This document shows, piece after piece, positions 7,767 to 12,168 of a stretch of 12,168 bases of DNA. Position 1 is the stretch's first letter. The number at the start of each line of letters is the position of its first letter. The DNA is from an uncultured Clostridia bacterium (GTDB lineage Bacteria > Bacillota > Clostridia > Peptostreptococcales > Anaerovoracaceae), in assembly GCA_934277495.1 (NCBI GenBank), contig CAKQUI010000067.1, positions 1 to 12,168 of the forward strand, read 5' to 3'. A program made the position numbers and the translations under genes. The notes beneath the pieces are model-generated. The model saw only the letters and a program-made list of their open reading frames with translations, was not told the DNA's origin and ran no database searches.

Positions 7767-9524
7767 ATGATACAGGTAGAAAAACTTTCATATGGATTCC
7801 CGTCTAAGGACCTTTATGACGAGATATCATTCACACTGGAAACAGGGTGCCACTGTGCGCTGATAGGCAGCAACGGCACCGGCAAATCCACACTGGCAGA
7901 TATAATCATCCATCCGGAAAAATATCTTTACGACGGTGATATCACAAGGGACGAGGACTGCAGGACAGGATACGCCAGCCAGTTCAGTGCAAGAGACAAA
8001 GACAGGGACTGCACGGTCTTCGGATACCTCAGCGAGAGATTCCTGAAGATACAGCATGATATCACATCAGTCTGTGAGGAAATGGCGTCGGCAGACGATC
8101 CGGAGCCCCTTTATGAAAAATATCAGCAGCTTCTCGATCTGAATGAGTCCATGGATGCAGACAACTACGAAAGCAATATACGCAGGCAGCTCAACACGGC
8201 AGGAATGGGAGAGCTGGCAGAAATACAGCTGTCTCAGATAAGCGGCGGAGAGTACAAGCTGCTGCAGATAATGAGAGAAATGCTGCTGGCACCGAACCAG
8301 CTGGTGCTGGACGAGCCGGACGTGTTCCTGGATTTCGGCAATCTGGGAAGTCTGTGCCAGCTGATAAACAGCTACAAAGGGACGCTGCTTGTGATAACCC
8401 ACAACAGGTATCTGCTGGACCACTGTTTCAACAAGATCCTGCATCTTGAGAACTGCGATATACAGGAATTCGACGGCAGTTATACCCAGTACCGCTGTGC
8501 TGTGTCGAGACAGAAGGCAGAGCTCAGACAGCAGAGCATAGAAGAGCAGGAGGAGATAGAGCGTACCCAGGAGATGGTGGATATACTGCGGAAAAGAGCT
8601 ACGCTGATGGTGAATCCGGTGATAGGCAGGTCTGTCAATGCGAAACAGACACAGCTGGACAGGCTCCTTGCAAGACAGATAAAATCACCATTCATAGAGA
8701 TCAGAGAACCTCATATAGTGCTGCCGCAGGTACAGCTGGAGGAAAAGGATAAAGAAAAGACAGTTCTCAGCGTCAGCGGCTACGATGCAGGCGTCAGAGG
8801 CGATCTGCTGGAGGATGTGGATTTCCAGCTGAAGGCAGGCGAGAAAGTTGCTGTGGTGGGAGCAAACGGCACAGGAAAGACGACGCTGATACGTGATATT
8901 CTCAAAAACGACGATCCTGCTATACACATAGACGAAGATACGAGATTCGCCTGTATGTCACAGCTCCAGGGCGAGATGCTGGAGGAAGGCAAAACCGTAT
9001 ATCAGATAATGCAGGATGCAGGTTTCGATACCAGGACGCAGATAAGAGAGTATCTTTCGGGGTACTGTCTCGATGAAAAGGTCCTTGATCAGAAAGCAGG
9101 AGAGCTTTCCGGAGGCGAACAGAACCTGCTCCAGATAGCGATAGTGGCTGCATCGGACGCACAGCTGCTGATACTGGATGAGCCTACGAGCCATCTTGAT
9201 CTTTATGCGCAGACAGCGCTTGAAAAAGCTGTATCGGAATACAGCGGCACAGTCCTGATGGTGAGTCATGACTTTTATCTTGTGGCAAACTGCGCAGACT
9301 ATATACTGCTGGCAGAGGACAACACGCTGAGACGTGTGCGTGCACGCAAATTCCGCAAGATGGTATACGACAGATACTTCGATCCGGAGTATCTTGAGAC
9401 AGACAGGAAAAAGCAACAGCTTGAAGCTGATATCACAGCAGCCTTCAGGAAAGACGACCTGGCTGCAGTAGAGAAACTCTGCGACCAGCTGGAATCACTG
9501 AGCGCCAGCCTGAAGGAAAAATAG
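7767..9524 (+). CDS. ABC-F family ATPase (probable ribosome-associated)
   Basis: A 585-residue soluble protein with two ABC domains and no membrane segment, the ABC-F layout. Domain 1: Walker A GSNGTGKST (34-42), Q-loop Q72, signature ISGGE (158-162), Walker B LVLDE with E183, switch H212. Domain 2: Walker A GANGTGKTT (365-373), Q-loop Q399, signature LSGGE (447-451), Walker B LLILDE with E472, switch H501. The linker between them (about 240-330) is charged and helical with Q/E-rich coiled-coil character, as in the ABC-F P-site tRNA interaction motif. The domain 1 Walker B continuation is DEPDVFLDF where ABC-F proteins usually have DEPTNHLD; domain 2 has the more usual DEPTSHLD. Known members act on the ribosome as translation factors or in antibiotic resistance; which applies here cannot be told. 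It follows the RlhA-like gene by 20 bp. The ribosome binding site is poorly placed (AAGGGG about 11 nt upstream). Confidence 0.88.
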   Translation: MIQVEKLSYGFPSKDLYDEISFTLETGCHCALIGSNGTGKSTLADIIIHPEKYLYDGDITRDEDCRTGYASQFSARDKDRDCTVFGYLSERFLKIQHDITSVCEEMASADDPEPLYEKYQQLLDLNESMDADNYESNIRRQLNTAGMGELAEIQLSQISGGEYKLLQIMREMLLAPNQLVLDEPDVFLDFGNLGSLCQLINSYKGTLLVITHNRYLLDHCFNKILHLENCDIQEFDGSYTQYRCAVSRQKAELRQQSIEEQEEIERTQEMVDILRKRATLMVNPVIGRSVNAKQTQLDRLLARQIKSPFIEIREPHIVLPQVQLEEKDKEKTVLSVSGYDAGVRGDLLEDVDFQLKAGEKVAVVGANGTGKTTLIRDILKNDDPAIHIDEDTRFACMSQLQGEMLEEGKTVYQIMQDAGFDTRTQIREYLSGYCLDEKVLDQKAGELSGGEQNLLQIAIVAASDAQLLILDEPTSHLDLYAQTALEKAVSEYSGTVLMVSHDFYLVANCADYILLAEDNTLRRVRARKFRKMVYDRYFDPEYLETDRKKQQLEADITAAFRKDDLAAVEKLCDQLESLSASLKEK

Positions 9525-9545
9525 AAGAAATTTTGCACAAAACAC

Positions 9546-9576
9546 TTGACCTGAAGTCAGCTTCATGCTTTAGGAT
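9546..9576 (+). promoter_or_regulatory. MerR-type promoter upstream of the aldo/keto reductase
   Basis: TTGACC (9546-9551) and TAGGAT (9571-9576) are separated by 19 bp, too long for normal sigma-A activity but standard for promoters activated by MerR-family proteins. The spacer holds the dyad TGAAG-TCAG-CTTCA (9552-9565), placed towards the -35 box as in MerR sites. The sequence resembles sites of AdhR-like MerR regulators, which often control oxidoreductase genes in Firmicutes. No MerR gene lies in the window. GATAATAT occurs twice just downstream (9574-9581 and 9584-9591), giving alternative -10 boxes. Confidence 0.6.
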
Positions 9577-9637
9577 AATATCAGATAATATATAGTCTGG
9601 TGATTTTAACGAAAAAAGGAATGGTGAGGTCAGGAAA

Positions 9638-10774
9638 ATGATTTACAATGATTACAAAGGTATGAAAATCTCGGCCCTGGGCATGGGAAACATGAGACTC
9701 CCTGTAGTTGACGGCGATGACAGCAGGATCGATGTCGATGCCGCAAGAGAGATGATAGCATACTGCATGGAGTCCGGTATCAATTATTACGATACAGCTT
9801 ACGGATATCACGGCGGCAAATCCGAGCTTGTCGTGGGCGAGCTGCTGAAAGAGTATGACAGGAGCAGCTTCTATCTGGCATCAAAGTTTCCGGGATACGA
9901 TCTTTCCAACATGCCTAAGGTAGAGGAGATATTCGAGGAGCAGCTTGAGAAATGTCAGGTGGAGTACTTTGATTTTTATATGTTCCACAACGTATGCGAG
10001 ATGAATATAGAGCAGTATCTCGATCCTAAGTACGGGATCTTCGATTATCTGATGAAACAGAAGAAAAACGGCAGGATAAAGCATCTGGGATTTTCTGCCC
10101 ACGGAGATATCGGCTGTATCACGAAGTTCCTTGAAGCATACGGCAAATACATGGAATTCGGTCAGCTTGAGCTGAACTACTTTGACTATAAGTTCCAGGA
10201 TGCCAAAGGCAAAGTAGAGCTCCTGGACAAATGGGATATCCCTGTATGGGTCATGGAGCCTGTCAGGGGTGGTCAGCTGGCAGAGCTGCCGGAAGATGCA
10301 GCAGCAAGGCTTAAAGCAGCGAGACCTGATGAAGATGTGCCGGCGTGGGCCTTCAGATTCCTTCAGTCGATATCGAGCGTAACGGTGACTTTGTCTGGAA
10401 TGTCGAACATGGACCAGCTTAAAGCGAACATCGACACTTATGCTGAAAACAAACCGCTTGATGAAGATGAGATGAAGCTGATCCTTGGCATCGCAGATGA
10501 AATGATAAGCAAGACTACAGTGCCTTGCACAGGATGTCATTACTGTATATCAAAATGTCCGAAAGGACTTGACATACCGTTCCTGCTGAAACAGTACAAC
10601 GAGGCAATGGTGGCAGGGGCAGGAGATTTTATCGCACCTATGGCGCTGTCGTCAGTTGCGAAAGATAAACAGCCTGAATGCTGCATAGGCTGCCGCAGCT
10701 GTGAAAAGGTCTGTCCTCAGGAGATCAGGATCTCAGAGGAACTCAAAAAGTTCGCAGTGAAACTGGGAAGATAG
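9638..10774 (+). CDS. Aldo/keto reductase with C-terminal two-[4Fe-4S] domain
   Basis: A 378-residue cytoplasmic oxidoreductase. Residues 1-285 form the aldo/keto reductase barrel with a complete catalytic tetrad: D52 and Y57 (in YDTAYGYHGG), K83 (ASKFPGYD) and H117 (FYMFHNVCE). NAD(P)H-binding elements follow, including the motif VTVTLSGMSNMDQLKANI (248-265). The C-terminus carries two ferredoxin-like clusters, C297-x2-C300-x2-C303-x3-C307-P and C349-x2-C352-x2-C355-x3-C359-P. This fusion is common in anaerobic Firmicutes; its substrates are mostly unknown. The ATG at 9638 has GAGGT 7 nt upstream. It has its own promoter with a MerR-type layout, suggesting induction by a small electrophile, aldehyde or drug-like signal (inference). 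It is convergent with the predicted small RNA gene downstream, and the hairpin at 10830-10860 probably helps end its transcript. Confidence 0.92.
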   Translation: MIYNDYKGMKISALGMGNMRLPVVDGDDSRIDVDAAREMIAYCMESGINYYDTAYGYHGGKSELVVGELLKEYDRSSFYLASKFPGYDLSNMPKVEEIFEEQLEKCQVEYFDFYMFHNVCEMNIEQYLDPKYGIFDYLMKQKKNGRIKHLGFSAHGDIGCITKFLEAYGKYMEFGQLELNYFDYKFQDAKGKVELLDKWDIPVWVMEPVRGGQLAELPEDAAARLKAARPDEDVPAWAFRFLQSISSVTVTLSGMSNMDQLKANIDTYAENKPLDEDEMKLILGIADEMISKTTVPCTGCHYCISKCPKGLDIPFLLKQYNEAMVAGAGDFIAPMALSSVAKDKQPECCIGCRSCEKVCPQEIRISEELKKFAVKLGR

Positions 10775-10790
10775 ACAAATGAAAAGACAA

Positions 10791-10808
10791 GAGCTGCTGT
10801 AACAGCTC
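10791..10808 (-). terminator. Second hairpin, possible backup terminator for the minus-strand RNA
   Basis: GAGCTG (10791-10796) pairs with CAGCTC (10803-10808) over a 6-nt loop; a GCTG-TAA-CAGC pairing is an alternative. Read on the minus strand it is followed by TTGTCTTTTC, a broken T-run, so it could catch transcripts that pass the main terminator. On the plus strand no T-run follows. Confidence 0.35.
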
Positions 10809-10823
10809 AGCTGTATAACGAAA

Positions 10824-10860
10824 TGAAAAAGCCCATTCAACATCATCTGCTGAATGGGCT
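10824..10860 (-). terminator. Intrinsic terminator of the minus-strand RNA
   Basis: AGCCCATTCA (minus 10860-10851) pairs with TGAATGGGCT (10839-10830) in a perfect 10-bp stem with an 11-nt loop. On the minus strand the stem runs into TTTTT, then CATTTC. On the plus strand the following bases are CTTAACTTGG, so it is much weaker there, though it may also help end the aldo/keto reductase mRNA. Confidence 0.85.
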
Positions 10861-10890
10861 CTTAACTTGGTTCTTTGAGTTTCACTGTTC

Positions 10891-11023
10891 TAACCTCCGT
10901 TTCATTGTCTCTGATTTCGTATCAGGAACGCTTACATTTTATTTCTTCGGTCTGTACCTCCTTTATCAGACTATAGTTTCGTACTATCGACGCTTATCTG
11001 TTATTTCTTTGGTCCGTACCTCC
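10891..11023 (-). repeat. Tandem 62-63 bp modules inside the predicted RNA
   Basis: On the minus strand the modules start at GGAGG at 11023, 10961 and 10898. Modules 1 and 2 share GGAGGTAC, GACC, AAGAAATAA, TAAGCG and TACGAAA at matching positions, with differences clustered in the linker and stems. Module 3 keeps GGAGGT and then diverges; the terminator hairpin lies close to where its second hairpin would be. The ACGAA hairpins are at 10973-10987 (ATAGT/ACTAT) and 10911-10925 (CTGAT/ATCAG), exactly 62 bp apart. Confidence 0.8.
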
Positions 11024-11087
11024 GTTCTTCTGAGCCGATCATGAGATGCTATCTGATGAACAACTTCTAACTTCTTTTGATGGTTTT

Positions 11088-11116
11088 ATTATATTCCCTT
11101 ATAACTAATTTGTCAA
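11088..11116 (-). promoter_or_regulatory. Consensus sigma-A promoter of the minus-strand RNA
   Basis: On the minus strand TTGACA (11111-11116) and TATAAT (11088-11093) are both perfect, with the ideal 17-bp spacer. Transcription should start at 11081-11082. This is one of three promoters in the window with two perfect hexamers and suggests strong constitutive expression. Confidence 0.87.
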
Positions 11117-11198
11117 TGAAAATTTCGAAAATTCTATGAATAAATTTACAGATGGCTTTGTGGAAAAAATGTGTGAAAACTGATGCAGGAGATAGAAG

Positions 11199-11211
11199 TG
11201 ATAGACTATCA
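11199..11211. promoter_or_regulatory. 13-bp perfect palindrome upstream of the MATE promoter
   Basis: TGATAGACTATCA is a perfect dyad with 6-bp arms around one base, centred about 45 bp before the -35 box of the MATE gene promoter. Its size suits a dimeric repressor or activator. It overlaps the first copy of the TATCAGCAC direct repeat. Confidence 0.4.
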
Positions 11212-11248
11212 GCACGCAGCATAAAATAAAACTTGCGGATATCAGCAC
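11207..11248 (+). repeat. 9-bp direct repeat TATCAGCAC next to the MATE promoter
   Basis: TATCAGCAC occurs at 11207-11215 and 11240-11248. The copies are 33 bp apart, about three helical turns, so a bound protein would meet both on the same DNA face. The second copy ends one base before the TTGACA box. Confidence 0.4.
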
Positions 11249-11249
11249 T

Positions 11250-11278
11250 TTGACAACCAGCAGAAAAAAATATATAAT
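11250..11278 (+). promoter_or_regulatory. Consensus sigma-A promoter of the MATE gene leader
   Basis: TTGACA (11250-11255) and TATAAT (11273-11278) are perfect, with a 17-bp spacer. Transcription should start near 11285, 92 nt before the MATE start codon and about 13 nt before the leader terminator. Confidence 0.87.
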
Positions 11279-11297
11279 AAAGAAAGATCGTGTAGCG

Positions 11298-11344
11298 GAA
11301 AGCGTAAAGCCAGATTACTGGTTTTGCGCTTTCTTTTCGTTTTA
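11298..11344 (+). terminator. Intrinsic terminator (attenuator) in the MATE leader
   Basis: GAAAGCGTAAAGCCAG (11298-11313) pairs with 11318-11333 over the tetraloop ATTA. This is a 16-bp stem with two G-U pairs and no mismatch, followed at once by TTTTCGTTTT. It lies between the promoter at 11250-11278 and the ribosome binding site at 11361-11366 on the same strand. Most transcripts should therefore stop after about 55 nt unless the hairpin is prevented or the polymerase is modified. Confidence 0.83.
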
Positions 11345-11376
11345 CGGATAATTTTAAGAACAGGAGATTTTCAGAA

Positions 11377-12168
11377 ATGGAACAGGAAAAACAGCAGGTA
11401 GCTGTCAACAGGATGGGAACGGATAAGGTATCGAAAGTGATGCTGTCTATGGGCGTGCCGATCATACTGTCTATGGTGCTGCAGGCCTGCTACAATATCG
11501 TGGACAGCATGTTCGTTGCAAGGATCGCAGGCACAGGTGAAAGTGCGGTGAATGCTCTGACGCTGGCGTTTCCGGTACAGATGCTCATCGTAGCACTGGG
11601 TATAGGAACAGGCGTAGGCGTCAATGCGCTGCTTTCCAGGACGCTGGGAGAGAAGGATGAAGATAAGGTCGCATTCATTGCAGGCAACGGAGTGGCACTG
11701 GGGATCATCATATATGCGGCGTTTTTCATATTCGGGCTTTCCGGTATAGATGTCTATCTGAGATCGCAGACGACAGATCAGCTGATACTTGAAATGGGGC
11801 ATACATATCTCAGCATATGCACTCTGGCATGTATCGGAATGGTGATGTTCTCGATATATGAAAAACTGCTCCAGGCAACAGGAAAGTCCATATATTCGAC
11901 CATCGCAATGATATCGGGAGCGGTGACCAATATCGTACTGGATCCCATAATGATCTTCGGATATCTTGGAATTCCGGAAATGGGTATCGCAGGAGCGGCA
12001 TACGCCACAGTGATCGGTCAGTTCGTGTCGTGCATCGTTGCCATGTATTTTCATTACAGGAAAAATATCGAGATCAGAAGTGGCGTCAGATATATGAAGC
12101 TCAAGCTGTCCATAGTCAGAGAGATATATGTCATAGGAATTCCGGCAATAATAATGCAGGCGCTTATG
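11377..12168 (+). CDS. MATE-family multidrug/sodium (or proton) antiporter, partial (C-terminus outside window)
   Basis: The first 264 codons of a polytopic exporter; full MATE proteins are about 440-460 residues, so somewhat over half is seen, open to the window edge. The N-terminal helix region ILSMVLQACYNIVDSMFVAR (about 30-49) contains the characteristic YNIVDSMFV motif, followed by NALTLAFPVQMLIVALGIGTG (59-79) and NALLSRTLGEKD (83-94). Later helices include ATGKSIYSTIAMISGAVTNI and LDPIMIFG, standard in the NorM/MepA/DinF group. The protein pumps cationic compounds or metabolites out of the cell in exchange for Na+ or H+; the substrate is unknown. The ATG at 11377 follows CAGGAG (11361-11366) with a 10-nt spacer. 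Its leader carries an intrinsic terminator, so expression is probably controlled by attenuation. An opposite-strand reading frame across it is a shadow. Confidence 0.9.
   Translation, partial: MEQEKQQVAVNRMGTDKVSKVMLSMGVPIILSMVLQACYNIVDSMFVARIAGTGESAVNALTLAFPVQMLIVALGIGTGVGVNALLSRTLGEKDEDKVAFIAGNGVALGIIIYAAFFIFGLSGIDVYLRSQTTDQLILEMGHTYLSICTLACIGMVMFSIYEKLLQATGKSIYSTIAMISGAVTNIVLDPIMIFGYLGIPEMGIAGAAYATVIGQFVSCIVAMYFHYRKNIEIRSGVRYMKLKLSIVREIYVIGIPAIIMQALM

Larger units (their letters stand above)
10824..11082 (-). ncRNA. Predicted stand-alone structured non-coding RNA, family unknown
   Basis: A perfect sigma-A promoter, an untranslated body and a strong intrinsic terminator define a minus-strand transcript of about 258 nt. 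The predicted start is near 11081-11082 and the end is in the T-run near 10824. The body contains two full tandem modules and one partial module with a 62-63 bp period. Each begins GGAGG; the two full ones contain a GGT-ACRG-ACC mini-hairpin, the linker AAGAAATAA, the box TAAGCG and a 5-bp hairpin with loop ACGAA. The two ACGAA hairpins differ in both stem strands yet keep pairing, a sign of selected structure. A possible 5' stem is ATCA/TGAT (11059 to 11040 region). No frame has a start, ribosome binding site and plausible length together. It is not a leader, because the terminator is followed by the opposite-strand reductase gene. I do not recognise it as 6S, SRP, RNase P or tmRNA. Confidence 0.72.

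Noticed and set aside
10862..11023. In-frame similarity between the modules on the minus strand (E-V-R/Q-T near each GGAGG, each ending in a stop), suggesting tandem small peptides
   Set aside because: No start codon with a ribosome binding site precedes these frames, stops lie just upstream, and differences between modules 1 and 2 mostly change the amino acid. The pattern fits RNA structure better.
10823..11044. 73-residue plus-strand reading frame with hydrophobic stretches
   Set aside because: Its ATG lies inside the terminator A-run, it has no ribosome binding site, and it is antisense to the promoter-terminator unit with repeated RNA structure. The repeated protein segments are explained by the RNA repeats.
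10824..11082. Identity of the minus-strand RNA as 6S RNA or SRP RNA
   Set aside because: No long near-palindromic rod with a central bubble as in 6S, and no GGAAG-type SRP tetraloop hairpin or Alu domain features were seen.
11198..11224. GTG mini-ORF of 8 codons after CAGGAG, possible leader peptide of the MATE gene
   Set aside because: It lies upstream of the MATE promoter and so is not in the main transcript. The sequence is better explained as the palindrome and direct repeat.
11324..11352. Second promoter TTGCGC-17-GATAAT inside the MATE leader
   Set aside because: The -35 box matches only three of six bases and sits in the terminator stem; the start point would fall almost on the ribosome binding site.
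11371..12054. 227-residue minus-strand reading frame
   Set aside because: It is the shadow of the MATE gene, with Cys/His/Arg-rich composition and no ribosome binding site.

Overview
The window looks like chromosomal DNA from a Gram-positive anaerobe of the Clostridia. Supporting signs are strong AGGAGG-type ribosome binding sites, heavy use of ATA, AGA and AGG codons, consensus sigma-A promoters, a potABCD operon, a Firmicutes-type U32/DUF3656 protein with an ABC-F partner, and a ferredoxin-like aldo/keto reductase. The genus cannot be fixed from this evidence. Both ends cut through a gene: a YczE/YitT-like membrane protein on the left (minus strand) and a MATE exporter on the right (plus strand).

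Layout. 1-377: 5' part of a YczE/YyaS/YitT-type membrane protein gene, minus strand. 567-1451: divergent LysR-family regulator with a GTG start. 1614-5386: four overlapping genes potA-potB-potC-potD for a spermidine/putrescine ABC importer, behind a TTGACA/TATAAT promoter and a leader of about 105 nt. 5503-9524: a probable operon of a U32 peptidase-family protein resembling the rRNA hydroxylation enzyme RlhA, followed by an ABC-F ATPase; both families act on the ribosome. 9638-10774: aldo/keto reductase with two [4Fe-4S] motifs, behind a promoter with a 19-bp spacer and internal dyad as used by MerR-family activators. 11377-12168: N-terminal 264 codons of a MATE multidrug exporter.

The most interesting part is the 600-bp gap between the aldo/keto reductase and the MATE gene. 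On the minus strand it holds what looks like a complete non-coding RNA gene of about 258 nt. It has a perfect sigma-A promoter (TTGACA, 17 bp, TATAAT), no convincing reading frame, and a strong intrinsic terminator. Inside are tandem modules with a 62-63 bp period. Each starts with a Shine-Dalgarno-like GGAGG; the two complete ones continue into a small hairpin, a conserved linker and a second hairpin whose loop (ACGAA) is invariant while both stem strands change together. I could not assign it to an RNA family I know. In the same gap the MATE gene has its own perfect promoter, and between that promoter and the start codon lies a textbook intrinsic terminator, so the gene is probably controlled by attenuation.

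Functionally the window mixes polyamine uptake, ribosome maintenance, redox metabolism and drug export. No phage, IS element, CRISPR array, tRNA or rRNA was seen.
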